Notes: a model not told the origin generated them from the letters alone. 64,000 bases of DNA from Actinokineospora iranica (GCF_900101685.1 NZ_FMZZ01000002.1:248001-312000); one strand, 5' to 3'; positions 25,762 to 35,560 are shown, numbered from the stretch's first letter. A program made the numbers and translations.

Positions 25762-27345
25762 ATGACGGACAAGGACGAGAGCGCCAAGGCAGTGGCGGAG
25801 CACAACGGCGACGGCGTGGCTGAGCCCGCCGTGGACCAGGCCGAGGCGGCTGGCTCTCGCACCGACGCGGCGGCGACCGAGACCCCGGCGGCGGACACCG
25901 CGCCTACCGCCCCTTCGTCCGACGCCACGCCTGGGGAGACGCAAAACGGCAGCCCCGCCACCACCGGATCGGGTGAAGCCGCGGGCCCGGTCGCCATTCC
26001 CGACGCCACGCCCGCGGACACCGCGCGGGTGAGCGTCCCGCCGCCCGGCCCGGCCGCCGTGAGTCCCGCCGCGGTCGCGCCTGCCGCGGCCGCGCCAGAG
26101 GGAGCGCCGCCGCAGGTGGCGGTCGCGTCGTCGGACCCGGGCCGGTGGGGCCGGGTCGACGCCGACGGCGTGGTCTACGTGCGCACCGGCGACGGTGAGC
26201 GGGTCGTCGGGTCGTGGCAGGCGGGTGAGCCCGCCGAGGGGCTGGCTCACTTCGCGCGCCGGTTCGACGACATCCGCACCGAGGTCGAACTGCTGGAGGC
26301 GCGGCTGACCTCGGGGTCCGGCGACCCCAAGCAGGCGGCGACCAACGCCAAGCACATCAAGGACAGCCTCGCCGAGGCGAACGTCGTGGGCGACTTGGCC
26401 GCGTTGGAGGCGCGTATCGACTACGTGCTCGCGCACGCCGCGGTCGCGCTCGACAAGGCCAAGCACGCGCGTGAGGAGGCCAGGGCCGGGTCGGTCGCGC
26501 GCAAGCAGCAGCTGGTCGACGAGGCGGAGAAGCTGGCCGAGGAGTCGACGCAGTGGAAGGTCGCCGGTGACCGGCTGCGCGCGATCCTGGACGAGTGGAA
26601 GACGATCAAGGGTGTCGACCGCAAGACCGACGAGCAGCTGTGGCGGCGGTTCTCCAAGGCGCGGGACACGTTCAACCGCAGGCGTGGGTCGCACTTCGCG
26701 GACCTGGACCGGCAGCGGGCCACGGCCAAGAGCCGCAAGCAGGAGTTGGTCGAGGAAGCCGAGCGGCTTTCCGAGTCCGACGACTGGGGTCCCACCGCGG
26801 CCCGCTACAAGGAGCTGATGCTGGAGTGGAAGTCGGCCGGGCGCGCGCCCAAGGACGCCGACGACACCCTGTGGCAGCGGTTCCGGGCGGCGCAGGACGC
26901 GTTCTTCAGCCGTCGTTCCGCGGTGTTCGACGAGCGCGACGCCGAGTTCGCCGAGAACGCGAAGAAGAAGGAAGAGCTGCTCGCCGAGGCCGAGAAGATC
27001 AACCCCCAGGGCGATCTGGACGCCGCCCGGGCGCACCTGCACCGCATCCAGGAGCGCTGGGAAGAGATCGGCAAGGTCCCCCGGGAGCGCATCCGCGAGC
27101 TTGAGGGCCGGTTGCGCGCGGTCGAGGAGAAGGTCCGCACCGCGGCCGACGCCCAGTGGCGCCGCACCGACCCCGAGGCCGAGGCCCGCGCCGCCCAGTT
27201 CCGCGAGCGCGTCGCCCAGTTCGAGGCCCAGGCAGCCAAGGCCCGCGCCGCGGGCGACAAGCGCCGCGCAGAACAGGCCGAAGCCCAAGCCGCCCAGTGG
27301 CGCGAGTGGCTGGCCGCCGCCGAACAGGCAGTCGCCTCGCGCTGA
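25762..27345 (+). CDS. DUF349 domain protein (Rv2731-like)
   Basis: A 527-residue protein. The first ~120 residues are Ala/Pro/Thr-rich and probably disordered. The rest consists of repeated DUF349 helical units (WKVAGDRLRAILDEWKTIKGVDRKTDEQLWRRFSKARDTFNRRRGSHFADLDRQR; the pattern recurs as WGPTAARYKELMLEWKSAGRAPKDADDTLWQRFRAAQDAFFSRR) and long charged coiled coils ending in EAQAAQWREWLAAAEQA. The role is unknown; related alarmone- and RNA-linked proteins have been proposed. AGGAGG lies about 10 bp before ATG 25762. It occupies the position of Rv2731 in the lexA-recA block and ends just before a strong terminator. Confidence 0.9.
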   Translation: MTDKDESAKAVAEHNGDGVAEPAVDQAEAAGSRTDAAATETPAADTAPTAPSSDATPGETQNGSPATTGSGEAAGPVAIPDATPADTARVSVPPPGPAAVSPAAVAPAAAAPEGAPPQVAVASSDPGRWGRVDADGVVYVRTGDGERVVGSWQAGEPAEGLAHFARRFDDIRTEVELLEARLTSGSGDPKQAATNAKHIKDSLAEANVVGDLAALEARIDYVLAHAAVALDKAKHAREEARAGSVARKQQLVDEAEKLAEESTQWKVAGDRLRAILDEWKTIKGVDRKTDEQLWRRFSKARDTFNRRRGSHFADLDRQRATAKSRKQELVEEAERLSESDDWGPTAARYKELMLEWKSAGRAPKDADDTLWQRFRAAQDAFFSRRSAVFDERDAEFAENAKKKEELLAEAEKINPQGDLDAARAHLHRIQERWEEIGKVPRERIRELEGRLRAVEEKVRTAADAQWRRTDPEAEARAAQFRERVAQFEAQAAKARAAGDKRRAEQAEAQAAQWREWLAAAEQAVASR

Positions 27346-27357
27346 TCACCCGGCTCC

Positions 27358-27394
27358 ACTGAGGCCACCTTTCCTCCGGGAAGGTGGCCTCAGT
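27358..27394 (+). terminator. Strong intrinsic terminator after the DUF349 gene
   Basis: 14-bp perfect inverted arms (27,358-27,371 and 27,381-27,394; ACTGAGGCCACCTT and its complement) around a 9-nt loop, followed within a few bases by GTTTTA, beginning 12 bp after the stop codon. Confidence 0.9.
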
Positions 27395-27657
27395 CGCGTT
27401 TTACGACGTCATCGCTTGGATCAGCGTGCGCAAACACAGCCCTGGCACGCATCCCGACACCCGCTTCATGCCAAAGCGCCGATTGCGCCCGCGCGCGGCA
27501 TACCCCACCCTCCCCGGGGGGCCGCCCCGCTCCAGTCTATCGGGTCTGGGCGGCGACGGAAGGGGTACGCGAAACCTGTGGATGGAACGGGCCTATGTGG
27601 ACAACCGGCACCGGGTCCGGGCGCACTTCTGGAATGGTGGAGCAGGCAGGTGTCGAC
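27395..27657. other. Intergenic region between terminator and minisatellite
   Basis: No supported gene. It holds one perfect DnaA-box-like TGTGGACAA (27,596-27,604) and a near copy (TGTGGATGG at 27,577). The open frames that cross it have no recognisable domains. Confidence 0.5.
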
Positions 27658-27824
27658 TCAAGCGCCGAACCAAACCGGGAGTCAGGTGCGGGACGAAGCC
27701 GGGAGTCAGGCGCCGAACCAAGCCGGGCTCAGGCGCCGAACCGCACCGGGGGTCAAGTGTGGACCAAGCCGTTGCTCAAGCGCCGAACCAAACCGGATGT
27801 CAGGTGCGGGACCAGGCGGTGCGG
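27658..27824. repeat. Minisatellite: seven 23-24-bp units overlapping a gene's 3' end
   Basis: Unit starts at 27,658, 27,682, 27,706, 27,729, 27,753, 27,776 and 27,800, each beginning TCA(A/G)G and running through a GCGCCGAACCAA(A/G)CCGG-like core. The seventh unit is the coding 3' end of the Rv2732c-like gene, whose stop codon (TGA, reverse strand) is the TCA of that unit. Units vary at several positions, so the array is not a very recent expansion. Confidence 0.85.
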
Positions 27825-28282
27825 AACCAGAGGACCGCCAAGACGACCATCGCGACCTCGGACACGACCATTCCGATGCCGGGGCCAGGGGAGGTCAGGC
27901 CTGCCGAGGACTGCCGGGACCAGATGGCCAACAGGCCGTCGACAGTGGCGAACCAGCCGCCCAGGGCGGAGGCCCAGGCCAGGGCCCAGCGGCGGGTGAG
28001 GAGGGTGAGGGTGGAGGCCGCGATGCCGAACAGCAGGGCGGTGGCGGCGAACAGGCGGGGGACCGCGCCCGCCTTTCCGGCGGCGTCTCCGGCGCCGAGC
28101 AGGACCTGCCAGCCTGCCGCGCTGCCCATCCAGGGCAGCAGGTAGCCCACGATCAGGACGAACACCGCGATCGACAGGACCACCGCGCGTCCGCCCAGTT
28201 CGACCTTGCGGGAGGAGGCGCGTTCGACGGCGTCGATCTCGTCGCGGAGGATGGCGAGGTTGGGGTCGTCTGGGTCGCTCAT
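27800..28282 (-). CDS. Small four-helix membrane protein (Rv2732c-like)
   Basis: A 160-residue protein with a polar N-terminus ([27 protein letters not shown] shape; residues 1-30) and about four membrane segments ([86 protein letters not shown]). The function is unknown. Its start overlaps the miaB stop by 4 bp (ATGA), as for Rv2732c beside miaB in mycobacteria, implying co-translation. The last codons and stop are part of the 24-bp tandem repeat array. Confidence 0.85.
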   Translation of the reverse strand: MSDPDDPNLAILRDEIDAVERASSRKVELGGRAVVLSIAVFVLIVGYLLPWMGSAAGWQVLLGAGDAAGKAGAVPRLFAATALLFGIAASTLTLLTRRWALAWASALGGWFATVDGLLAIWSRQSSAGLTSPGPGIGMVVSEVAMVVLAVLWFRTAWSRT

Positions 28283-29751
28283 CCGACCGCACATCCTCCG
28301 GTTGGGGCGGGCAGCGGCGGTGGGGCGCCGAAGGCGGGCAGGCCGAGGCCGACGCCGGGGGTTTTGGGGCGGATGCCCGCTGCGAAGTGGTCGCCCGCGC
28401 GGGTGCGGCGATGCGACAGCACGGGGCCGTCGGCGACCAGGTGGTGCGGGGCGGCGTAGGTGACGACCGTTTCCACCACATCGCCGGGGCGGATGTCGTT
28501 GTCGCCGGGGGCGAAGTGGACGAGCCGGTTGTCGCGGGCGCGGCCGCTCATCCGGTGGGTGTCGGCGTCCTTGCGGCCCTCGCCGGTGGCCACGACGACC
28601 TCGACGGCGCGGCCGACCTGCTCCTTGTTCAGCTCCCAGGCGATGCCGTTCTGCAACTCCACGAGCCGGTCGTAGCGCTCCTGGACGATCTCCTTGGGCA
28701 GTTGCCCGGCCATGGACGCCGCCGGGGTGCCCGGGCGCTTGGAGTACTGGAAGGTGAACGCGCCGGTGAAGCGGGCCTGCCGCACGACGTCGAGGGTGGC
28801 CTGGAAGTCGTCCTCGGTCTCGCCGGGGAAGCCGACGATGATGTCGGTGGTGATCGCCGCGTCGGGCATGGCGGCCCGCACGCTGTCGATGATCGACAGG
28901 TACCGCGCCGACCGGTAGGAGCGGCGCATCTCCTTGAGCAGCCGGTCGGACCCCGACTGCAGCGGCATGTGCAGCTGGTGGCACACGTTGGGCGTCTCGG
29001 CCATGGCGGCGATGACGTCGTCGGTGAAGTCCTTGGGGTGCGGGGAGGTGAAGCGGACCCGCTCCAGGCCCTCGATGTCGCCGCAGGCGCGCAGCAGCTT
29101 GCCGAAGGCGTAGCGGTCGCCGAACTCGACGCCGTAGGAGTTGACGTTCTGCCCGAGCAGGGTCACCTCCAGCACGCCCTCGGCGGCCAGCGCGGCGACC
29201 TCGGCGAGCACGTCGCCGGGGCGGCGGTCCTTCTCCTTGCCGCGCAGCGCGGGGACGATGCAGAACGTGCAGGTGTTGTTGCAGCCCACCGAGATGGACA
29301 CCCAGCCCGAGTGCGCCGAGTCGCGCCGCGCGGGCAGCGTGGAGGGGAAGACCTCCAGCGACTCCAGGATCTCCACCTCGGCGCGCCGGTTGTGCCGGGC
29401 GCGGTCGAGCAGCGCGGGCAGCGAGCCGATGTTGTGCGTGCCGAAGACGACGTCGACCCAGGGCGCCCGCTTGACGATCTCGCCGCGGTCCTTCTGCGCC
29501 AGGCAGCCGCCGACGGCGATCTGCATGTCCGGGTTGGCGGTCTTGGCCGGCGCGAGGTGGCCCAGGTTGCCGTAGAGCTTGTTGTCCGCGTTCTCCCGCA
29601 CGGCGCAGGTGTTGAACACGACGACGTCGGCCTGCTCGCCCGCGGGCGCGGCGACGTAGCCCGCGTCCTCCAGCAGGCCGGACAGCCGCTCGGAGTCGTG
29701 GACGTTCATCTGGCACCCGTAGGTGCGGACTTGGTAGGTGCGCGCGCTCAT
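28279..29751 (-). CDS. miaB: tRNA-2-methylthio-N6-dimethylallyladenosine synthase MiaB
   Basis: A 490-residue radical-SAM methylthiotransferase that adds the 2-methylthio group to i6A37 after MiaA. The N-terminal UPF0004 domain holds three cluster cysteines (TYGCQMN, NTCAVRE, GCLAQK). The radical-SAM motif CxxxCxxC lies in [16 protein letters not shown], and a C-terminal TRAM domain ([21 protein letters not shown] ... NRLVHFAPG) binds tRNA. ATG 29751 starts the conserved [13 protein letters not shown]; the frame opens further upstream without homology. It is divergent from the TAXI lipoprotein gene. Confidence 0.97.
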   Translation of the reverse strand: MSARTYQVRTYGCQMNVHDSERLSGLLEDAGYVAAPAGEQADVVVFNTCAVRENADNKLYGNLGHLAPAKTANPDMQIAVGGCLAQKDRGEIVKRAPWVDVVFGTHNIGSLPALLDRARHNRRAEVEILESLEVFPSTLPARRDSAHSGWVSISVGCNNTCTFCIVPALRGKEKDRRPGDVLAEVAALAAEGVLEVTLLGQNVNSYGVEFGDRYAFGKLLRACGDIEGLERVRFTSPHPKDFTDDVIAAMAETPNVCHQLHMPLQSGSDRLLKEMRRSYRSARYLSIIDSVRAAMPDAAITTDIIVGFPGETEDDFQATLDVVRQARFTGAFTFQYSKRPGTPAASMAGQLPKEIVQERYDRLVELQNGIAWELNKEQVGRAVEVVVATGEGRKDADTHRMSGRARDNRLVHFAPGDNDIRPGDVVETVVTYAAPHHLVADGPVLSHRRTRAGDHFAAGIRPKTPGVGLGLPAFGAPPPLPAPTGGCAVG

Positions 29752-29873
29752 CTCGGTTACCGAGGGTACGCCGGGCCCGCTCGCGCACGGCGAGGAGTCC
29801 CGATACCCATCGGTGACCATCCAACGATCGTTTTCCCCTGAATCGGTCCCCGCTGGTCTGGCACCATCAGCGA

Positions 29874-30821
29874 ATGGCGCGCACCCGACGGTTCGACCGG
29901 CTCCGCGGAGCGCTGCTCGCGCTGCTTGCCGTGAGCGGGCTGCTGACGAGCTGCGACAGCCAGTTCGAGGGGGTGCGGCTGCGCGTCGCCGCTGGTTTCA
30001 CCTCGGGCGTCTACAACAACCTGTCTCAGTCGCTGGCCACGAAGTGGCAGGAGCAGTTGGCCATAGACCGGCCGGAGGTCCTGGAGACCAGCGGCTCGCC
30101 GGACAACGTCAACAAGCTGCTCGCGGGCGAGGCGGACATCGCCTTCAGCGCGGCCGATGTGGCCGCGCAGCCGACGAATCGGGACCGCCAGCCCCGCGCG
30201 CTGGCCCGCATCTACGACGACTACCTGCACGTCGTGGTCCGCCGGGACGGCCCGATCCGGAACCTGGCCGATCTGCGCGGGATGCGGGTGGGCATCGGCT
30301 CGCCGGAGTCGGGGGTCGCGTTCATCGCCAAGCGCGTGCTCGCCATCAGCGGGCTGTCGGAGCCGGGCACGCTGACCCTGGAGAACCTGGGGCTCACCGC
30401 GTCGATCGAGGCGTTCAAGCTCGACAAGATCGACGCGTTCTTCTGGTCCGGCGGCCTGCCGACCAAGGGGATCACCGACCTGGCCGACGTGCTCCCGATC
30501 CGGCTGCTCGACCTGACCGACGACCTGCCCCCGCTGCGCGGCCGCTACCCGGTCTACAACTCCGCGTCGATCCCCGCGTCCACTTACCGCCTTCCCGGCG
30601 GCCCGGTGAACACGCTGGTCGTGTCGAACTTCCTGCTCGTCACCGACAAGATGTCCGACGATCTGGCTTACGCGCTTGTCCAGGGCCTTTTCGACGCCCG
30701 GCCCGAGTTGGCCAAGACCAATCCGGCAGCGCTATCGATAGACGTTCATTCCGCGATCGAGACGCACCCAGTCCCGTTGCACGCGGGCGCGGCCCGCTAC
30801 TACCGAGACCACAAGATCTAA
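29874..30821 (+). CDS. TAXI-family TRAP-type solute-binding lipoprotein
   Basis: A 315-residue exported lipoprotein: signal peptide with lipobox LLTSC (Cys about 25), then the TAXI fold ([98 protein letters not shown]). TAXI proteins bind glutamate/glutamine or other dicarboxylates. No TRAP membrane subunits are present, so this is probably an orphan receptor. Its 3' end overlaps that of the convergent histidine-kinase gene by 4 bp. The glutamate two-component system and transporter next door suggest it presents glutamate to the sensor (inference). Confidence 0.88.
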   Translation: MARTRRFDRLRGALLALLAVSGLLTSCDSQFEGVRLRVAAGFTSGVYNNLSQSLATKWQEQLAIDRPEVLETSGSPDNVNKLLAGEADIAFSAADVAAQPTNRDRQPRALARIYDDYLHVVVRRDGPIRNLADLRGMRVGIGSPESGVAFIAKRVLAISGLSEPGTLTLENLGLTASIEAFKLDKIDAFFWSGGLPTKGITDLADVLPIRLLDLTDDLPPLRGRYPVYNSASIPASTYRLPGGPVNTLVVSNFLLVTDKMSDDLAYALVQGLFDARPELAKTNPAALSIDVHSAIETHPVPLHAGAARYYRDHKI

Positions 30822-32218
30822 GAGGCCGCGGGCAGCTCTACCGTGACGCGCAGGCCGCCGCCATCGGGCAGGTCCAGCCGTAGGTCGCCCTCGGCGCGCG
30901 CCACGATCCGGCTCACGATGGCCAACCCCAGCCCGGAGCCGGGCACGTTCTGGTGCGTGGAACTGCGCCAGAACCGGTCGGTGGCCCGCTCCAGCTCGTC
31001 CGCGCGCAGCCCCGGCCCGTGGTCGCGGACCGAGAGCCGCACCCGCTCGTCGGCGACCGACACCGAGACCTCGACGGCGCTTCCCCGGCCGGTGAACTTG
31101 AGCGCGTTGTCCAGCAGCGCGTCGAGGATGCCGTCCAAGCCGCGCGCGGGCACGAGTGCCTTGGTCTCACCCGCGCTACCGGTGGTGCTTAGCGCTATCT
31201 CCCGCGAGTCAGCCACGACTCGCCAATCGGTGACGCGTTCGGCGACCACGTCGTCCACGTCGACGGGGACCAAATCGCCGCCCGCGTTCTCCGCGCGGGC
31301 CATGGACAGCAGCTCGTCGAGGATGCGGTTGAGCCGGTCGGCCTCGGCGGCGGCGGCGACCCGGTGGACCTCGGCCTCGCTGTCGACGTGGCCTTCCAGG
31401 TTGACCAGGCGCAGCTTGAGCGCGGTGAGCGGGTTGCGCAGCTGGTGGGACGCGTCGGCGACGAAGGCGCGCTGCGCGGCGAGGGTGTCGCCGACGCTGG
31501 CGGCCATCCGGTCGAACGAGCGGCCGAGCTTGCGCAGCTCCGGCGGCCCGCGTTCCTCGCCGACCGGCTCGACGTCGCGGCCGCTGACGACGGCGGCGAC
31601 CAGCGCGCCGGTGGCCTCGTCCAGCCTGCGCACCGGGCGCAGAATCCACTGGACCACCGGCACGGCGAGCAGCAGCGCCAGCGCGAACGCCAGCACCCCG
31701 CCCGCGCCGATGATCAGCCACCACCACAGGATGCGGGTGCGGCTGCGGTCGGTGGGCGACACGGTCACCACCGCGCCCCGCACCTCGCCGTCGACCAGCA
31801 CCGGGCCCGCCAGCACGAGCGGGCGGTCGTTCCAGGGCAGCAGCAGCGGCCCCGGCTCGGGACGCCGCCCGGCGAGGGCGGCCTGCACCCGGTCGCTGAC
31901 ATCCTCGCGGTTCAGGTCGATCGTCGCGGGCTCCCCCGCGCGTCCCGAGCCCACCGCCGGGACGCGCTCCTTGTCGACCACCAGCACGTCCACGCCATAG
32001 AGGCTCGAATAGGCCCGCAACTCCTCGCGCAACGACTCAGGCAGCCCATCGATCAGCGGGCGCTGCGCCAGGGAGGCGAACCGGGTCGTGTCGGTGAGCC
32101 GGTCGAGGAACAGCCGCTGCTGCTCCGCGCCCGCCACCGACAGCGCCAGCGGGACGCCGAGACCGAACACGAGCAACGCGACAAGGAACCAGACCATCCC
32201 CAACAGCCGTGACCGCAT
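30818..32218 (-). CDS. gluK: Sensor histidine kinase (GluK-like)
   Basis: A 466-residue kinase with two membrane helices (about 8-30 and 170-190) flanking an extracellular domain, HAMP (RPVRRLDEATGALVAAVVSG), HisKA with the phosphohistidine in ADASHQLRNPLTALK (about 255) and a HATPase domain with N-box DNALKFTG and G-boxes DHGPGL and GSGLGLAIV. ATG 32218 follows GGGGAGAGG. With the response regulator 25 bp upstream it forms an operon divergent from gluABCD, the arrangement described for GluR-GluK in Streptomyces coelicolor. The symbol rests on that synteny; the ligand is presumed to be glutamate. Confidence 0.85.
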   Translation of the reverse strand: MRSRLLGMVWFLVALLVFGLGVPLALSVAGAEQQRLFLDRLTDTTRFASLAQRPLIDGLPESLREELRAYSSLYGVDVLVVDKERVPAVGSGRAGEPATIDLNREDVSDRVQAALAGRRPEPGPLLLPWNDRPLVLAGPVLVDGEVRGAVVTVSPTDRSRTRILWWWLIIGAGGVLAFALALLLAVPVVQWILRPVRRLDEATGALVAAVVSGRDVEPVGEERGPPELRKLGRSFDRMAASVGDTLAAQRAFVADASHQLRNPLTALKLRLVNLEGHVDSEAEVHRVAAAAEADRLNRILDELLSMARAENAGGDLVPVDVDDVVAERVTDWRVVADSREIALSTTGSAGETKALVPARGLDGILDALLDNALKFTGRGSAVEVSVSVADERVRLSVRDHGPGLRADELERATDRFWRSSTHQNVPGSGLGLAIVSRIVARAEGDLRLDLPDGGGLRVTVELPAAS

Positions 32219-32243
32219 GACGCCTCTCCCCCGGTGCCGCCCC

Positions 32244-32918
32244 TCAGCCGAGTCTGCCTGGTTGCCCAGACAAGCGGTAGCCGACCCCGCGGACGGTCTC
32301 GATGAGCGCGGGCCTGCCGAGCTTGGTCCGCAGCGTGGCCACGTGGACATCGAGCGACCGGTTCTCCGCCGCGCCAGCGCGTCCCCAGACCTCGGCGAGG
32401 ATCTGCTCCCGCCCGCACACCGCCCCCCGCGCGTCGACGATCATCGCGAAAACCTGGAACTCCTTGCGCGACAGCGCTACCGGCGCACCGTCCACAGTGA
32501 CCTCGTGCCGGTCGAAGTCGACCCGCACGCCGCCGAGCTCGGCCACCCCGGTCGGCCCGCCGCGGTCGGCGCGGCGGCGGCGCACCGCGTGCACGCGCGC
32601 CACCAGCTCGTCCACGTCGTACGGCTTCACCAGGTAGTCGTCCGCACCCGCGCGCAGGCCCAGGATGCGGTCGTCCACCTCCCCGCGCGCCGAGACCACG
32701 ATGACCGCGACGTCGCTGGCCGCCCGGATCTGTCGACACAGGACGATCCCGTCCACGTCGGGCAACCCGAGGTCGAGCAGCACCACGTCGACCTCGGACA
32801 CCAGGTCGAGCACGCCCGCCCCACCGGCGAGCCGCTTGACGGTCAGACCGCGGCGCACCAGGGCCGGGGTCAGCGCGTCCGCGACCCGGTCGTCGTCCTC
32901 CACGAGCAGCACTCGCAC
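32244..32918 (-). CDS. gluR: OmpR/PhoB-family response regulator (GluR-like)
   Basis: A 224-residue regulator: receiver domain with acidic pocket (VEDDDRV), phospho-acceptor Asp about 50 (LLDLGLPDVDG), KPYDVDEL lysine and a C-terminal winged helix (RKEFQVFAMIVDARGAVCGREQILAEVWG, DVHVATLRTKLG, IETVRGVGYRL). It is the first gene of the operon with the kinase and is divergent from gluABCD across ~160 bp, where it probably binds. Assignment to GluR is by gene order and family. Confidence 0.88.
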   Translation of the reverse strand: MRVLLVEDDDRVADALTPALVRRGLTVKRLAGGAGVLDLVSEVDVVLLDLGLPDVDGIVLCRQIRAASDVAVIVVSARGEVDDRILGLRAGADDYLVKPYDVDELVARVHAVRRRRADRGGPTGVAELGGVRVDFDRHEVTVDGAPVALSRKEFQVFAMIVDARGAVCGREQILAEVWGRAGAAENRSLDVHVATLRTKLGRPALIETVRGVGYRLSGQPGRLG

Positions 32919-33076
32919 GCGTGTCCCTCCGCTTCACCTGCGCCTGTGTGACAGAGTTGAGACCCTAAGTGTTGCTCAAGCGGCATGGACATCGGCGTGA
33001 GCCGGAGTAGGTTTCCGCCATCGCGTGCCAGCCGAATCGCCGCCAACCTGTGACGCAAGCGCTCGTGGAGGATTAG

Positions 33077-33832
33077 ATGACCGCCTCTGACACCGCTCCG
33101 CTGATGATCCGAATGGAGGCGGTGGACAAGCACTTCGGCCAGCTGCACGTCCTCAAGGATGTCAACCTCCAGGTCCCGAAGGGGCAGGTCGTCGTCGTTC
33201 TCGGCCCGTCGGGGTCGGGCAAGTCCACGCTGTGCCGGGCGATCAACCGCCTGGAGCCGATCGACTCCGGCGTCATCGAGATCGACGGGAAGCCGCTGCC
33301 CGCCGAGGGCAAGGAACTGGCCCGGCTGCGCGCCGAGGTCGGCATGGTTTTCCAGTCGTTCAATCTTTTCGCGCACAAGACGATCGCGGAAAACGTGCTG
33401 CTGGCCCCGGTGAAGGTGCGCAAGCAGCCGGTGGCGGAGGCGCGCAAGACCGCGATGGAGCTGCTGGAGCGCGTCGGCATCGCCAACCAGGCGCAGAAGT
33501 ACCCGGCGCAGCTCTCCGGCGGCCAGCAGCAGCGCGCCGCGATCGCCCGCGCGCTGGCGATGCGGCCCAAGGTGATGCTGTTCGACGAGCCCACCTCCGC
33601 GCTGGACCCCGAGATGGTCCAAGAGGTCCTCGACGTCATGACCACCCTCGCCAGCGAGGGCATGACCATGCTGGTCGTCACCCACGAGATGGGCTTCGCC
33701 CGCAAGGCAGCCAACCGCGTCATCTTCATGTCCGACGGCGAGATAGTCGAGGACAGCGCCCCGGACGAGTTCTTCACCGCGCCCAAGTCCGGGCGGGCGA
33801 AGGACTTCCTTGGCAAGATCCTGACGCACTGA
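33077..33832 (+). CDS. gluA: Glutamate ABC transporter ATP-binding protein GluA
   Basis: A 251-residue polar amino acid ABC ATPase: Walker [11 protein letters not shown]-loop [13 protein letters not shown], signature LSGGQQQR, Walker [15 protein letters not shown] and switch His in [16 protein letters not shown]. Ribosome binding site GGAGGAT is 5-6 bp before the ATG. It is the first gene of gluABCD; in Corynebacterium glutamicum the same operon imports glutamate and also lies between miaB and recX. The divergent gluR-like gene suggests regulation by glutamate. Confidence 0.95.
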   Translation: MTASDTAPLMIRMEAVDKHFGQLHVLKDVNLQVPKGQVVVVLGPSGSGKSTLCRAINRLEPIDSGVIEIDGKPLPAEGKELARLRAEVGMVFQSFNLFAHKTIAENVLLAPVKVRKQPVAEARKTAMELLERVGIANQAQKYPAQLSGGQQQRAAIARALAMRPKVMLFDEPTSALDPEMVQEVLDVMTTLASEGMTMLVVTHEMGFARKAANRVIFMSDGEIVEDSAPDEFFTAPKSGRAKDFLGKILTH

Positions 33833-33880
33833 GAAACATCCGATCGGCTGAACCGCAGCCGACGACATGAAGGAGCACAC

Positions 33881-34765
33881 ATGCGACTCCGGGGCCTTAT
33901 GGTCGGCGCCGTGACCGCCGCTCTCGCCCTTTCGATGGCCGCGTGCGGTGAGTCGAACGACGCGGGCACAGCCAATCCGCCGGTCAACACCCAGGCGAAC
34001 TTCGAGGCAGGCACGACGATGGCCAAGCTCAAGGACGCGGGCACGGTCACGATCGGCACCAAGGTCGACCAACCGCTGTTCGGCCTCAAGGAGCTCGACG
34101 GCACCTACACCGGCTTCGACGTCGAGATCGCGAAGCTCATCGCGGCGAAGCTGGGCATCCCCGCTGACAAGATCAAGTGGGAGGAAACCCCCTCGAAGGT
34201 CCGCGAAGAGGTCATCGAGCAGGGCAAAGTCGACTTCGTGGTGGCGACATACACGATCAACGACAAGCGCAAAGAGCGCATCTCCTTCGCGGGGCCGTAC
34301 TACGAGGCAGGCCAAGACCTGATGGTCAAGAGCGACGACTCGGCCATCACCGGCCCGGAAGCGCTCAAGGCGGCCAACGCCAAGGTCTGCTCGGTCACCG
34401 GCTCCACCCCCGCCGAGAAGATCAAGCAGTATGTCGACCCGGCCAACCTGGTCCTGTTCGACGTGTACTCCAAGTGCGCCGACGCGCTGCGCACCGGCCA
34501 GGTGCAGGCCGTCACCACCGACAACGTGATCCTGCTCGGCCTGATCGCGGACTCCAACAGCGCGTTCAAGCTGGTCAACAAGCCCTTCACCAAGGAGCCC
34601 TACGGCATCGGCGTGAAGAAGGGCGACGTCAAGTTCTGCGAGTTCATCAACCAGACGCTCAAGGACGCCGCCGCCGACGGCAGCTACGCCAAGGCGTGGA
34701 AGGACACCGCGGGCAAGGTCGCGCCGGACGCCCCGGCGCTGCCCACTCTGGCCGCCTGCAGCTGA
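33881..34765 (+). CDS. gluB: Glutamate-binding lipoprotein GluB
   Basis: A 294-residue solute-binding protein (SBP_bac_3). The signal peptide ends in a lipobox (LSMAAC, Cys about 22). Binding-domain landmarks are GTVTIGTKVDQPLFGLKELDGTYTGFDVEIAKLIAAKLG, DFVVATYTINDKRKERISFAGPYY and AVTTDNVILLGL. AAGGAG precedes the ATG. Two cysteines (SVTGSTP-preceding VCS and SKCAD, plus FCEF and a C-terminal AACS) may form disulfides. It delivers glutamate to the GluCD permease. Confidence 0.95.
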   Translation: MRLRGLMVGAVTAALALSMAACGESNDAGTANPPVNTQANFEAGTTMAKLKDAGTVTIGTKVDQPLFGLKELDGTYTGFDVEIAKLIAAKLGIPADKIKWEETPSKVREEVIEQGKVDFVVATYTINDKRKERISFAGPYYEAGQDLMVKSDDSAITGPEALKAANAKVCSVTGSTPAEKIKQYVDPANLVLFDVYSKCADALRTGQVQAVTTDNVILLGLIADSNSAFKLVNKPFTKEPYGIGVKKGDVKFCEFINQTLKDAAADGSYAKAWKDTAGKVAPDAPALPTLAACS

Positions 34766-34836
34766 TCGAGTGATCAAGGCTGGGGCGCTTGCCGAGTCGG
34801 CAGGCGCCCCACGCTCTAACCGGGCTCGGAGACCAC

Positions 34837-35487
34837 GTGGACGTCATCTTCGACAACTTCTCGCTCTATCGCGACGGATTCCTGCAAACGCTCCGGATCT
34901 GCGCGCTCGCCGTGATCGGCTCGCTCATCCTGGGCACGGTCATCGCGGGATTCCGGGTGTCACCGGTCCCGCCACTGCGCTGGGTCGGCACCTCCTGGGT
35001 GAACGTGTTCCGCAACTGCCCGCTGACAGTGGTGCTGTTCTTCTGCGCCTTCGGGTTGCCTGAGATCGGCGTCAACGGGGCGTACTTCTGGTTCGGGATC
35101 ACCGGCCTGGTGCTCTACACCTCCGCGTTCGTGTGCGAGGCGATCCGCAGCGGCATCAACTCGGTGCCCCCGGGCCAGGCCGAGGCGGCCCGCGCGGTCG
35201 GACTCACCTTCGGCCAGTCGCTGTCCACCGTGGTGCTGCCGCAGGCGCTGCGCACGGTCGTGCCGCCGCTGGGCAGCGTGCTCATCGCGATGATCAAAAA
35301 CTCGGCTATCGTCGGCGCCTTCGGCGTGGGCGGGGACCTCTTCGCCGTCGGTGACACGCTCACCTCCGCCCGCGGGGAGGCCGCGCTGCCGGTGCTGATC
35401 GGCGTGGTGCTCGGCTACCTGCTGATCACGATTCCCGCCGGGGTGCTGCTCGGCTGGCTGGAGCGGAAGGTGGCGATCGCCCGATGA
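34837..35487 (+). CDS. gluC: Glutamate ABC transporter permease GluC
   Basis: A 216-residue permease of the His/Glu/Gln/Arg family with about five membrane helices and the EAA loop EAARAVGLTFGQSLSTVVLPQALRTVVPPLGS that docks the ATPase. GTG 34837 is preferred (GGAG 9 bp upstream; homology starts VDVIFDNFSLYRDGFLQTL); the frame opens at 34789 without homology. Two consecutive TGA codons end it, followed by the repeated intergenic element before gluD. Confidence 0.94.
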   Translation: MDVIFDNFSLYRDGFLQTLRICALAVIGSLILGTVIAGFRVSPVPPLRWVGTSWVNVFRNCPLTVVLFFCAFGLPEIGVNGAYFWFGITGLVLYTSAFVCEAIRSGINSVPPGQAEAARAVGLTFGQSLSTVVLPQALRTVVPPLGSVLIAMIKNSAIVGAFGVGGDLFAVGDTLTSARGEAALPVLIGVVLGYLLITIPAGVLLGWLERKVAIAR

Positions 35488-35560
35488 TGAGCGAGCCTGC
35501 GAGCGAATCCATGACACAGCGCGCCAGCGAGCGAAGCCACCGAACCAGTGAGGTGGCCCG
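35488..35560 (+). repeat. Intergenic repeat element, copy A, with RBS hairpin before gluD
   Basis: This 73-bp spacer between gluC and gluD matches copy B at 59,351-59,425 over its length: GAGCGAGC, GCGAGCGAA, ACACAG and GTGAGGTGGCC blocks occur in the same order. Its end folds GCCACC (35,536) with GGTGGC (35,552) around a 10-nt loop ending in the gluD ribosome binding site GTGAGG, 3 bp before ATG. Confidence 0.7.

Noticed and set aside
32919-33076. Direct repeats as GluR sites in the gluR-gluA gap
   Set aside because: Only partial GTTG-type repeats, too weak to assign.
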